Below are positions 16,021 to 24,081 of a DNA stretch of 32,186 nucleotides, piece by piece (the stretch's first letter is position 1; every line of letters starts with the position of its first letter). The stretch is from CADEED01 sp035286365. GTDB taxonomy: Bacteria; Pseudomonadota; Gammaproteobacteria; Steroidobacterales; Steroidobacteraceae. Position numbers and translations under genes: made by a program. The notes under the pieces were generated by a model that worked only from the letters and a program-made list of their open reading frames with translations, was not told the DNA's origin and did no database searches. The stretch lies in the NCBI GenBank assembly GCA_035286365.1, contig DATHJZ010000215.1, forward strand, positions 1-32,186. Direction: 5' to 3'.

Positions 16021-17334
16021 TCAATTCCTGCGTTCCAGCGTCATCATCAATGGATATTTCGTGCGTAGATTGATCTGCGCCTCGAGTTCGAGTTCCCGGT
16101 CGGGCACGTATCGCAGCCGGTACCGGCGGGCCACCTTATATAGGTGCATGTACATTTCATACAAGGCGAGGGTTTCTCCTATGCAGTGCCGCGGGCCGGC
16201 CGCAAACGGCATGTAGGCGAAGCGCGGCCGCTCGCTTTCGTGTGCCGCGTCGAAACGCTCGGGCCGGAACGCATCGGGATCCTTCCAGTAGCGCGGGTGG
16301 CGGTGCAGTAGATAGGGGCAGAGCAGCACGTCGGTGCCGGCCGGTACTTCGAAGCCCGAGAGCACATCCGGCGCGATCGTGCGGCGTGACAGCAGCCAGC
16401 CGGGCGGATAGAGGCGCAGCGCTTCGTCGACGACGTTTTTGGTGTAGTTGAGCGCTTCCATTTCCGAGAGGCTGGGGTCGGCTTTCTCGGCGGCGGCATC
16501 GATCTCGGCGTGCAGCAACGCCTCGGCCCCGGGGTTCTGCGACAACAGGTACCAGGTCCAGTTGAGGCCGCTGGCGGTAGTTTCATGCCCGGCAACGATC
16601 AAGGTCATCGCTTCGTCGATCAGTTCGCGCTCGGACATCGGCGCGCCGGTTTCCTTGTCGCGCGCGTCGATGAGCATCTGCAGAAAATCGAAGTGCTCGG
16701 TTTTTTCCGCGCGCCGCCGCACGGCGAGACTGCCGACCAGCTTCGCCAGCTGGCGAAATTTGTAAGCGAACTTGAGATCGCGCGCCGGTTCCTTGGTGAC
16801 GATGTCGAACGGATTGCCGCCCATTTCCTGCGAGAGCCGTTCGAGGTCGGTGCCGAAGATCGACAGCAACACGATCTCGAGCGTCAATTCGCTCATGTCG
16901 TCGGTGACGTTGACCGGCTCGCCGCGTGCGGCCTGTGCTTCCCACTTGGCGATGAAGCGCTCGTTGCAGGCGTCGATGAGCTTTGCGAATTCGGTGACCA
17001 CGCGGCGGTGAAAGGCCGGCTGCATCATGTAGCGCTGCCGCTTCCACAGCTCGCCTTCGCTGGTCATGATGCCGTGGCCGAGCAGGATCTTGACGCGGTC
17101 CAGGCCCGAACCCTTGGTGTAGTTCTTGTGATTCGACACCAGCACGCGTTTCACGTCGTCCGGGTGATTGATGACCCACATTTCCGCGCGGCGCGCCGGC
17201 GAAAAAAAGCGGTAGATATCGCCGTGCCGGGCAGCAAGCTCGGTCATGCGGTGAATGGCGTCATCGTCGGCGCCGATGTCGAATTGCATGTCCGCCAGCG
17301 GGGGCAGTGGCGCGGAAGCAGGGCTCAGTGACAT
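16021..17334 (-). CDS. Cytochrome P450
   Basis: P450s insert an oxygen atom into a substrate using haem and electrons from a redox partner. All hallmarks are present in 437 residues: the I-helix AGHETT (Glu251, Thr252), the K-helix ExxR in EALRLYPPG, the PERF motif in FRPERFD, and the haem-binding loop FAAGPRHCIG with the cysteine ligand at 384. No reductase or ferredoxin domain is fused and no redox partner gene is in the window. The overall pattern resembles fatty-acid-type bacterial P450s (CYP102/CYP110/CYP4-like), but I cannot assign a family. Start ATG 17334 is preferred; upstream there is only a TTG. It is co-transcribed with the FAAL-ACP gene, so its substrate is probably the carrier-bound or free acyl chain. 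Confidence 0.94.
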   Translation of the reverse strand: MSLSPASAPLPPLADMQFDIGADDDAIHRMTELAARHGDIYRFFSPARRAEMWVINHPDDVKRVLVSNHKNYTKGSGLDRVKILLGHGIMTSEGELWKRQRYMMQPAFHRRVVTEFAKLIDACNERFIAKWEAQAARGEPVNVTDDMSELTLEIVLLSIFGTDLERLSQEMGGNPFDIVTKEPARDLKFAYKFRQLAKLVGSLAVRRRAEKTEHFDFLQMLIDARDKETGAPMSERELIDEAMTLIVAGHETTASGLNWTWYLLSQNPGAEALLHAEIDAAAEKADPSLSEMEALNYTKNVVDEALRLYPPGWLLSRRTIAPDVLSGFEVPAGTDVLLCPYLLHRHPRYWKDPDAFRPERFDAAHESERPRFAYMPFAAGPRHCIGETLALYEMYMHLYKVARRYRLRYVPDRELELEAQINLRTKYPLMMTLERRN

Positions 17335-17342
17335 TGCGCGGA

Positions 17343-17350
17343 ATGATATA
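17343..17350 (-). promoter_or_regulatory. -10-like element for the P450 operon
   Basis: On the - strand the sequence TGCTATATCAT contains overlapping -10 candidates, TATATC with an extended TGC and TATCAT, ending 10 and 8 bases before the P450 ATG. No ribosome binding site is present, so translation may start very close to the mRNA 5' end. No clear -35 is visible. Confidence 0.35.
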
Positions 17351-17502
17351 GCAATGCGGTTAGACGGCGGGCGCAGGCGCAATCAATCGCCTTTGTTTCA
17401 TTGCAGCCAACGGCGGATTCACCGACAATTCGCGCCTCTTTTGCCGGCCCCAACCGGATGCCACACGATCCCGAAGACGCAGGCGGACTGCGCAATACCC
17501 TC

Positions 17503-17508
17503 TATAAG
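17503..17508 (+). promoter_or_regulatory. -10-like TATAAG before the acyltransferase operon
   Basis: TATAAG lies about 24 bases before the preferred ATG 17533 and is directly followed by AGGAG (17510-17514). It supports the shorter start for the acyltransferase, but the AGGAG is then far from the ATG and no -35 is clear. Confidence 0.2.
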
Positions 17509-17532
17509 AAGGAGACCCGGTCGAAGCGTCGG

Positions 17533-18219
17533 ATGACTCCGATGCGGCGCTTCGCCTGGCGTATTGTCGCGGCCGCCGGTGTGGGATTGATCAAGCTGTT
17601 CTGGCGCAGTTGCCGCGTCGTTCGCGTGGTGGGCGACGAGCACACGGCCGCGGCGCTGGCGAAGGCGCCGTCGCTGATCCCGGTGTACTGGCATCAGCAC
17701 CAGTTGTTCTGTTCGAAGTATCTGCTCGAGCAAACTGCGCGCGGATTGAAGCTGGGCTTTCTCATCAGTCCGTCGGTCGACGGCGAAATCGGCGTGATGA
17801 TCGTCTCGCGTTTCGGCGGCACGACCATCCGCGGCTCGACCACGCACACCGGCGCGCGCGCGCTGCGCGACTACTACGACGCGCTGACCAAGCAGAATGT
17901 CTCGCCGTCGATCACGCCGGATGGCCCCAAGGGTCCGCGTTTCGTGTTCAAGCCGGGCGCGATCCTGCTGTCGCAGATGTCGCAGCGGCCGATCCTGCCG
18001 ATGGCGTTCGCCGCGAGTCGCGCCTGGCTCATCGCCTGGGACAAATTCGTGATCCCGTGGCCGTTCTCGCGCATCACGATCGCCATCGGCCCGCCGCTCC
18101 AGGTGCCCCGTGCCATTCAGCCCGCCGCGCTCGCAGCACTGCAGGTTGAACTTGCGGCCGAGTTGAAGAGATTGTTTGGCGTGGCGCGCGCAGCGCTGCA
18201 TGGACCGGTGACCGCATGA
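17533..18219 (+). CDS. DUF374 / lysophospholipid acyltransferase-family protein
   Basis: The 228-residue protein has an N-terminal hydrophobic segment (AWRIVAAAGVGLIKLFW) and the DUF374 pattern: PVYWHQHQLFC with the histidine motif, SPSVDGEIGVMIVSRFGGTT, and ITPDGPKGPRFVFKPGAI. This family belongs to the glycerophosphate/LPLAT-like acyltransferase superfamily and includes proteins thought to acylate lipid A-type or other glycolipids. The start is uncertain: ATG 17533 gives a compact N-terminus, while ATG 17458 would add 25 charged residues. Its stop overlaps the next gene by four bases (ATGA). It is divergent from the P450/FAAL-ACP operon, with about 200 bases between. Confidence 0.82.
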   Translation: MTPMRRFAWRIVAAAGVGLIKLFWRSCRVVRVVGDEHTAAALAKAPSLIPVYWHQHQLFCSKYLLEQTARGLKLGFLISPSVDGEIGVMIVSRFGGTTIRGSTTHTGARALRDYYDALTKQNVSPSITPDGPKGPRFVFKPGAILLSQMSQRPILPMAFAASRAWLIAWDKFVIPWPFSRITIAIGPPLQVPRAIQPAALAALQVELAAELKRLFGVARAALHGPVTA

Positions 18220-18935
18220 GTGTCGAATTCTCCGTGGTCGTGCCGGTATGCAACGAAGCCGGGAACGTCGAGCCGCTGGCGCGCGAGATCGACGCGGCAC
18301 TGGCCGGACGCGCCTACGAAATGATTTTCGTCGATGACGGCAGCACGGATGACACCGCCGCGATTCTGCTGAAGCTAAAGGGCACCTTGCCTGCCTTACG
18401 CGTGTTGCGTCATTCGTTTCGCAGCGGGCAGAGCGCCGCGGTTGCCAGCGGCGTGCGCGCAGCGCGCGCGCCGTGGATCGCCACGCTCGATGGCGACGGC
18501 CAGAACGATCCGGCCGACATTCCGAAGCTCATCGCGGCGCGTGACGAAAATCGCGGTTTCGCTCTCGTCATGGGCAACCGCAAGGGCTCGCGCCGCGACA
18601 CCGTGTACCGCAGGCTGCAGTCGAGCATCGCCAATGGCGTGCGCTCGGGCTTGTTAGGCGACGGCACTCCGGACACCGGCTGCGGCATCAAACTCTTCCC
18701 GCGCGACTTGTTTCTCGAACTGCCGCGCTTCGATCACATGCATCGCTTCCTGCCGGCGCTGTTCCAGCGCCATGGGGCGCGCGTGATCTCGGTGCCCGTG
18801 AGCCATCGTCCGCGCCTGCGTGGCACATCGAAGTACGGAATGCTCAATCGCCTGTGGGTCGGCATCGTCGACATCGCGGGCGTCATGTGGCTGCGCCGTC
18901 GTTACAAGTCGGGCCTGCTGGTGCGCGAAGATTGA
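18216..18935 (+). CDS. GT2 family glycosyltransferase, polyprenyl-phosphate type
   Basis: The 239-residue protein is a GT-A fold enzyme of the dolichol-phosphate mannosyltransferase/ArnC group, which transfers a sugar from a nucleotide donor to polyprenyl phosphate on the cytoplasmic face. Visible motifs are VVVPVCNEAGNVEPL, FVDDGSTDDT, the DxD-containing TLDGDGQNDP near residue 92, and RGTSKYG late in the protein. It lacks the C-terminal TM pair found in ArnC, ending with MWLRRRYKSGLLVRED. The partner downstream genes (a small LABN protein and an ArnT-like transferase) fit a lipid-carrier route for sugar addition. Translational coupling with the upstream gene is indicated by the ATGA overlap. 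Confidence 0.92.
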   Translation: MSVEFSVVVPVCNEAGNVEPLAREIDAALAGRAYEMIFVDDGSTDDTAAILLKLKGTLPALRVLRHSFRSGQSAAVASGVRAARAPWIATLDGDGQNDPADIPKLIAARDENRGFALVMGNRKGSRRDTVYRRLQSSIANGVRSGLLGDGTPDTGCGIKLFPRDLFLELPRFDHMHRFLPALFQRHGARVISVPVSHRPRLRGTSKYGMLNRLWVGIVDIAGVMWLRRRYKSGLLVRED

Positions 18936-18951
18936 AAGAAGAGGGCGTTCC

Positions 18952-19260
18952 ATGAAAGAAATCATCCTCGTGGCGTTTGGCATCACCGTCACGCCGTGGA
19001 AGCTCGTGGGCTTTCTCGGCGCGTTGATGTTCGCGGGTCGCTGGATCCTCCAGGCACTGGCGACGCGGCGTCACGGCAAACCGACGATTCCGCGCAGCTT
19101 CTGGATCATCAGTCTCGCCGGCAGCGCGATGGTCACCTCGTATTTCATCTGGGGCAAGAATGACGCCGTCGGCGTGTTGACCAATCTGCTGCCCGCCTCC
19201 GTGGCGTTCTACAACCTGGTCATGGACATCAAGTCCGGACGTGCGGGCGCCAATGCCTGA
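18952..19260 (+). CDS. Lipid-A-disaccharide synthase N-terminal-like membrane protein
   Basis: A 102-residue protein with three hydrophobic segments matching the LAB_N domain: the start TPWKLVGFLGALMFAGRWIL, the middle IPRSFWIISLAGSAMVTSYF and the end VGVLTNLLPASVAFYNLVMD. This domain is found fused to or next to lipid glycosyltransferases and is unrelated to catalysis by LpxB. Its role is unclear; it may help flip or present the polyprenyl-phosphate sugar. ATG 18952 follows an AAGAAGAGG ribosome binding site. The stop overlaps the start of the next gene. The trio GT2 / LAB_N / ArnT-like transferase is a recurrent arrangement. Confidence 0.88.
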   Translation: MKEIILVAFGITVTPWKLVGFLGALMFAGRWILQALATRRHGKPTIPRSFWIISLAGSAMVTSYFIWGKNDAVGVLTNLLPASVAFYNLVMDIKSGRAGANA

Positions 19261-21163
19261 CATCGGCTTGTTGGGCGGCCCGTTACGGCCGCGCGCCGTT
19301 CCCTTGCCTGCGCCGGCAGCCTTCAGCGCGCCGGTTCACGCGGGCCTCGTTGCGGTAGTTAGCGCCGGACTTCCTGACGGGCCGGCGGTGACCCCTGTTG
19401 CCGCCATGCCGTCGCGCGCACCGCAGCTCCTGGCCGCTCCGCCGCCTATCCGGTGGAGCGATCTGCTGTGGCTCGCGCTCGCGCTGTTCATCGTCATTGG
19501 CACTGGCCTCGGCATACGCGATCCGTGGCCCGCCGATGAGCCGCGGTTCGCGGTAGTGGCGCGCGACATGGTCGCCACGGGCGAGTGGCTGTTCCCGCGC
19601 GTCGGCGGAGATCTCTACCAGGACAAGCCACCGTTGTTCTTCTGGCTGCTGGCCATCTGCTATTCGCTGACGGGATCGCTCAAATGGTCGTTCCTGTTGC
19701 CGGCTTTCTGCGCCGCGGGCGGCGTGCTGTTCCTGGTCTACGACTTCGGCCGCCGGCTCGTGAGCCGCGAAGCCGGCTTTGCGGCCGCCATGGTGCTGTG
19801 CTTCACGCTGCAATTCGTCATGGTGTTCCGCGGGGCTCAGATCGATCCGGTGCTGTGCTTCCTCACGACGCTGTCGCTGTACGGGTTGCTGCGGCACATG
19901 TTGTTAGGGCCCGCGTGGCGCTGGTATTTCATCGGCGGCTTCTTCGCCGGCGTCGGCGTGTTCACCAAGGGCGTGGGTTTCCTGCCGCTGTTGTTGCTGA
20001 TTCCTTTCTTCCTCCTGCGCGGGTTCAAGTGGCGGGGCCTTGCGACGATCAACGCGGGGAAGGGCGGCTTGAGCTGGTGGCTCGCGCCGCTCGCGATGCT
20101 GCTCGCCGTCTGCCTGTGGTTCGTTCCCATGCTCGTGGCGGTCGCCGCGAGCGGTGCGCCCGAGTACGTGGCGTATCGCGACGAGATCCTCTTCAAGCAG
20201 ACCGTGGGTCGATATGCCGCCTCGTGGCATCACGTGAAGGCCTGGTATTACTTCATCGTCGAAGTCGTGCCGCCGCTGTGGCTGCCATTCAGCCTGCTGC
20301 TGGTGTGGCTCGTGCCGAAATTCAGGAATGCCTTCCGCGAACGCGACGCACGGGTGTGGCTGCCGCTCGCCTGGGTGTTGCTGGTGTTGCTGTTCTTCTC
20401 GCTGAGCCCTGGCAAACGTGGCGTCTACATCACGCCGGCGTTGCCGGCGCTCGCGCTAGCGTCGTTGCCGTTCATCGAAGCGCTGCTCGCGCGTGCGGGC
20501 GTGCGACGGGCGGGTCTCATGCTGGGGTCGACGTTCTTTTTGGCGGCGGCGGGTTTCGCCATCGCCTATTCGATGCACGCAAGGTTCGCGGTCGAAGCGA
20601 TCGCGGCCGCCAACCTCGATGGTCCGGACGCGATCTACGTCTACCTTTCGTTGTGCGGCACGGGTCTGGTCTACGCGTTCACGCGTGCGCCCCTGGCCGC
20701 GTGGCCGGTCTCGATCGGCTCGCTCGCGGTCGTGTTCTCGTACTTCATCGCGCCGTCGATGAACGGCGAGCGCTCGGGCCAGGACTTCGTGAGGTCCGCG
20801 TTGACCGAGGTGAGGCCGCGCGAGGAACTCGGGCTGGTCGCGTACAAGGAGCAGTTCCTGCTGTACCTCGATCGGACCATCGTGAATTTCGGTCACCGAC
20901 GCGTGTTTGAAGGTCCGCAGGAATCGTATGACGCGTCCGCGTGGCTCAACGACGGATCGGGTCGCGTGCTGCTGGTGCCCGCCAGCCAGCTCGATCCTTG
21001 CTTTGTCGCGAACCCCACGAAGGTCGGCGTCACGTCGGGCGAAGACTGGTTCCTGGTGCGGGCTCCCGCGGCTCTCAGCTGTGCCCGCGAAGGCGATGCC
21101 CATCGGGCGATTCGTTACTCCATACCCACGGGCATAATTATCCGGTCGCCGCATTCCCCATAA
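19253..21163 (+). CDS. ArnT-like membrane glycosyltransferase (GT83/PMT_2)
   Basis: ArnT-type enzymes move a sugar from undecaprenyl phosphate to lipid A or another acceptor on the periplasmic side. The 636-residue protein has the first periplasmic loop signature WPADEPRFAVVARDM with Asp95-Glu96, followed by QDKPPLFFWLLA, and many TM segments, then a soluble C-terminal domain (about 500-630). The first 65 residues are Pro/Ala-rich (for example PLPAPAAFSAPVHAG) and are not expected in the family; a later ATG at 19406 would remove most of them, but the start at 19253 overlaps the previous gene by eight bases and fits a coupled operon. The sugar and acceptor are unknown: 4-amino-arabinose genes (arnA, arnB, arnD) are not in the window. 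Confidence 0.88.
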   Translation: MPDIGLLGGPLRPRAVPLPAPAAFSAPVHAGLVAVVSAGLPDGPAVTPVAAMPSRAPQLLAAPPPIRWSDLLWLALALFIVIGTGLGIRDPWPADEPRFAVVARDMVATGEWLFPRVGGDLYQDKPPLFFWLLAICYSLTGSLKWSFLLPAFCAAGGVLFLVYDFGRRLVSREAGFAAAMVLCFTLQFVMVFRGAQIDPVLCFLTTLSLYGLLRHMLLGPAWRWYFIGGFFAGVGVFTKGVGFLPLLLLIPFFLLRGFKWRGLATINAGKGGLSWWLAPLAMLLAVCLWFVPMLVAVAASGAPEYVAYRDEILFKQTVGRYAASWHHVKAWYYFIVEVVPPLWLPFSLLLVWLVPKFRNAFRERDARVWLPLAWVLLVLLFFSLSPGKRGVYITPALPALALASLPFIEALLARAGVRRAGLMLGSTFFLAAAGFAIAYSMHARFAVEAIAAANLDGPDAIYVYLSLCGTGLVYAFTRAPLAAWPVSIGSLAVVFSYFIAPSMNGERSGQDFVRSALTEVRPREELGLVAYKEQFLLYLDRTIVNFGHRRVFEGPQESYDASAWLNDGSGRVLLVPASQLDPCFVANPTKVGVTSGEDWFLVRAPAALSCAREGDAHRAIRYSIPTGIIIRSPHSP

Positions 21164-21220
21164 GCAGCATGTACTTAGCTTGTGTTCCTCAAAACTTATG
21201 ACAGAATGCTTCGCAACTTT

Positions 21221-21283
21221 GGGAGGAAACGGGTGCTGCAATCTGTGGCGCCGTTCGCCGCTGCTTACGGATCAAAGGCGTAG
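21221..21283 (+). other. Possible leader peptide ORF upstream of the GGDEF-EAL gene
   Basis: GGGAGG (21221-21226) is the strongest ribosome-binding-like sequence in this leader. Six bases later a GTG at 21233 opens a 16-codon frame ending with TAG at 21281-21283, 35 bases before the GGDEF-EAL start. A TTGTGT/CAGAAT pair at 21180-21207 is a weak promoter candidate. It could be a leader ORF or coincidence; coding evidence is too short to judge. Confidence 0.2.
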
Positions 21284-21318
21284 CGTTCACTCCGATCCGA
21301 CCAAAGATTGGGAGAAGA

Positions 21319-23994
21319 GTGGCTCAAGCACCTGAACATCCTGGCGATCTGACGGCATCTGACGTTTTCTCCACCGGCGTATGGTCGGCACGCGGTGGAA
21401 AGCAGGCGCTCGGCGTCGACATCGCTTGCACCAAGATCGCCATCGATCTGCAGAACATGCGGAAAGGGTCGGTCGACGCCTGTATCCGCGAGAGCCTGAA
21501 TTCCCTGCGTGATTCCTCCGGTGTCGATACGGCCTTCGTCTGGTTGTTCGGGGCCGACGCACACACCATCGACGAGGTCTACGCCGCCCACGGCGCGCTG
21601 GCGCAATGCCGCGTCGAAGCCTGGCGCGCCACCTCACTCGAAACTTTCCCGTGGTTCAAGGGCCGCCTCGAACACCTGCGCCTTTCCGAGATCCGCGACA
21701 GCTCGGCGGCGCGCAAAGATCAGGCGGTTGAAGCCAAGCGACTGGCGGAACTGCAGATCGGCTCGACGCTGATGATTGCCTTCCGCGTCGGCGGAGTGCC
21801 GGCCGGCATCCTGGGGTTGGCCAACGCGCTGCCGCGTGGCGCCTGGGACGTGAACCTGCAGCTGCTGCTCAAGCTGCTCGGCAATTCGCTCGCCAGCGGT
21901 CTCGAGAAGCTGCGCGTCGAGAAGCGCCTGCACAAGCTCGAAGAACGCCTCGAACTCGCGCAGGGCGCCGCCAACGACGGCCTGTGGGACTTCGACATCG
22001 AGAGCAACGAAGTCCATTTCTCGCCGCGCTGGAAGCAGATGCTGGGATACCCGGTGGATGCGCTGCTCGATTCGCCCGACTGGCGCAGCCTCGTGCATCC
22101 CGAAGACATGTCGCGCGTGCAATCCGCGATCCGCGATCACGTCGCCGGCAAGTCGCCGATTTTCGAAAGCGTCCATCGCATGAAGCACCGCAACGGTGAC
22201 TGGCGCTGGGTGGTGAGCCGCGCCAAGGCGCGCGTCGACGAACATGGGCGCCTGCTGCGCCTGGTCGGTGTCGAGCTCGACATCACCGAACGCAAACTTT
22301 ACGAAGAAGCGCTGTTCCGCGAGAAGGAAAGCGCGCAGATCACGCTGCAGTCCATCGGCGATGGCGTCATCACGACCGATGCGAACTCCACCGTGGATTA
22401 CATCAATCCGGTGGCCGAACAGCTGACCGGCTGGCGCCTCGAAGATGCGATGGGCCGGCCGATCGAAGAGATTTATCGCGCGTTCCACGAGGAAACCTGC
22501 GAGCCACTCGAGAATCCGCTGAGCGTGTCGATCCGCCGCACGCGCCCGATCAAGAGCGTGCGTCCGATGCTGCTCATCCGGCGCGACGGCAACGAGCTGT
22601 ACGTGGAAAGCACCGCGGCGCCCATTCGTGACGGCGCGGGCGCGGTCTCCGGCGGCGTGCTGGTGTTCCATGACGTGACGGAGTCGCGCGAGCTGAACCG
22701 CCGGCTCTCGTATCACGCCTCGCATGACTTGCTGACGGGCCTCGTCAATCGCCGCGAATTCGAAAGCCGCGTGGAGCGGGCGCTGAAGAGCGCCAAGGCG
22801 CGCGAGTCTTCGTACGCGCTGTGTTACCTCGACATCGACCAGTTCAAGATCATCAACGACACCTGCGGTCACTCCGCCGGTGACGTGTTGTTGGGCCAGG
22901 TCGGTGCGCTGCTGAAATCGAAAGTACGCTGGCGCGACACGCTGGCGCGCCTGGGCGGTGACGAGTTCGGGATTCTGCTCGAAGCCTGCTCGCTCGATGA
23001 AGCGCTGCGCACGGCGGAAATCATGCGCGAAGCGGTGCGCAATTTCAGATTCACCTGGGAAGACCGCGTGTTCCGTCTCGGCGCATCGGTGGGCGTGGTG
23101 CCCATCGCAGCCGAGAACGAAGACGTGGCATCGATTCTCTCTGCGGCCGACTCGGCCTGTGCCGCGGCGAAGGAAGCCGGTCGCAACCGCGTGCACAGCT
23201 TCGCCGAGAACGACATCGAGCTGATGCGCCGCCGCCGCGAAATGCAGTGGGCCGCGCGCATCAACTCTGCGCTGGAAGAGGGCCGCTTCGAGCTGTACCG
23301 CATGACGATCCAGCCGCTGCAGCGCCCCGAGCCCGGTCAGCATTACGAATTGCTGCTGCGCATGCGCGATGAATCCGGCCGCATGGTGTCGCCCGACAAC
23401 TTCATCGCGGCCGCCGAACGCTATGGTTTGACACCGGCGATCGATCGCTGGGTGATCGAGAACGCGCTGCGCTGGCTGGTCAGCGAAGCCGACGAGCGCG
23501 AGAAGCTCGCGATGTGCTCGATCAATCTGTCGGGCCAGAGTTTCGGCGACGACAAATTCCTGCCGTTCGTCATCGAGCAGTTCCAGAAGAGCGGCATCGA
23601 CGCGTCGAAGATCTGCTTCGAGATCACGGAAACCGCGGCCGTCGCGAGCTTCTCGCAGGCGAACCGCTTCATCCAGGCGCTGAAGGAGCTGGGCTGCCGC
23701 TTCGCGCTCGACGACTTCGGCACGGGCCTGTCGTCGTTCGGTTACCTCAAGCACTTCCCGGTGGATTTCCTCAAGATCGACGGCAGCTTCGTGCGCGAGA
23801 TCCTGCACGACCCGATCGATCGCGAGATGGTGCGTTCCATCAATGAAATCGGTCATCTCACCGGTAAAAAGACCATTGCCGAGTTCGCCGAGAACGCGGA
23901 AATCATCCAGATGCTCACGTCGCTGGGCGTCGATTACGCGCAGGGCTACGGCATCGCACAGCCGCAGCGCGTGCTGAAGGCCGTCAACGCCTGA
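21319..23994 (+). CDS. GAF-PAS-PAS-GGDEF-EAL c-di-GMP protein
   Basis: A large signalling protein (891 residues) predicted to make and/or break c-di-GMP in the cytoplasm. Domain order: a GAF-like region (about 45-200), a first PAS (about 210-335, with DGLWDFDIE and the PAC block LVGVELDITERK), a second PAS (about 340-460, with SIGDGVITTDANSTVDYINP), GGDEF (about 465-625) and EAL (about 635-885). The GGDEF motif is intact at 546-550 (LARLGGDEFGIL), with the inhibitory I-site RWRD five residues upstream. In the EAL domain ELL (Glu677), EITE, DDFGTG (Asp798-Asp799), KIDGS and AEFAE are intact. The start GTG 21319 has GGAGAAGA immediately upstream. No TM segments are seen. It follows the glycosyltransferase operon after 155 bases. 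Confidence 0.93.
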   Translation: MAQAPEHPGDLTASDVFSTGVWSARGGKQALGVDIACTKIAIDLQNMRKGSVDACIRESLNSLRDSSGVDTAFVWLFGADAHTIDEVYAAHGALAQCRVEAWRATSLETFPWFKGRLEHLRLSEIRDSSAARKDQAVEAKRLAELQIGSTLMIAFRVGGVPAGILGLANALPRGAWDVNLQLLLKLLGNSLASGLEKLRVEKRLHKLEERLELAQGAANDGLWDFDIESNEVHFSPRWKQMLGYPVDALLDSPDWRSLVHPEDMSRVQSAIRDHVAGKSPIFESVHRMKHRNGDWRWVVSRAKARVDEHGRLLRLVGVELDITERKLYEEALFREKESAQITLQSIGDGVITTDANSTVDYINPVAEQLTGWRLEDAMGRPIEEIYRAFHEETCEPLENPLSVSIRRTRPIKSVRPMLLIRRDGNELYVESTAAPIRDGAGAVSGGVLVFHDVTESRELNRRLSYHASHDLLTGLVNRREFESRVERALKSAKARESSYALCYLDIDQFKIINDTCGHSAGDVLLGQVGALLKSKVRWRDTLARLGGDEFGILLEACSLDEALRTAEIMREAVRNFRFTWEDRVFRLGASVGVVPIAAENEDVASILSAADSACAAAKEAGRNRVHSFAENDIELMRRRREMQWAARINSALEEGRFELYRMTIQPLQRPEPGQHYELLLRMRDESGRMVSPDNFIAAAERYGLTPAIDRWVIENALRWLVSEADEREKLAMCSINLSGQSFGDDKFLPFVIEQFQKSGIDASKICFEITETAAVASFSQANRFIQALKELGCRFALDDFGTGLSSFGYLKHFPVDFLKIDGSFVREILHDPIDREMVRSINEIGHLTGKKTIAEFAENAEIIQMLTSLGVDYAQGYGIAQPQRVLKAVNA

Positions 23995-23995
23995 T

Positions 23996-24073
23996 GAGGA
24001 CAGATGCTGATCGCGACCCTGCTTCCCTGATTTCGCAGCCTTCTTCATATCGTCGTTAAATAGAACTGTCCCC
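23996..24073. repeat. Possible small inverted-repeat element (MITE/REP-like)
   Basis: GAGGACAG (23996-24003) and CTGTCCCC (24066-24073) form imperfect terminal inverted repeats around 78 bases of non-coding sequence that fills most of the gap between the GGDEF-EAL and GH95 genes. A CTGTCCCC also occurs alone at 27797-27804. Repeats ending in GGGGACAG are common near REP-associated transposase families. With one partial copy and one isolated end I cannot prove mobility. Confidence 0.3.
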
Positions 24074-24075
24074 AG

Positions 24076-24081
24076 TATGAT
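24076..24081 (+). promoter_or_regulatory. -10 hexamer TATGAT before the GH95 gene
   Basis: TATGAT differs from TATAAT at one base and would start transcription about 12 bases before the ATG at 24100, behind a GGGGG ribosome-binding-like run. No -35 of quality is present. It lies just after the inverted-repeat end at 24073. Confidence 0.4.

Noticed and set aside
17458..17532. Longer N-terminus for the DUF374 acyltransferase starting at ATG 17458
   Set aside because: It adds 25 charged residues with no ribosome binding site and would place a TATAAG -10-like box inside the gene; kept only as an alternative.
21164..21318. c-di-GMP (GEMM) riboswitch before the GGDEF-EAL gene
   Set aside because: The conserved paired arms and tetraloop receptor motif of the GEMM-I riboswitch cannot be found; some AAAGGC-like bases alone are not enough.
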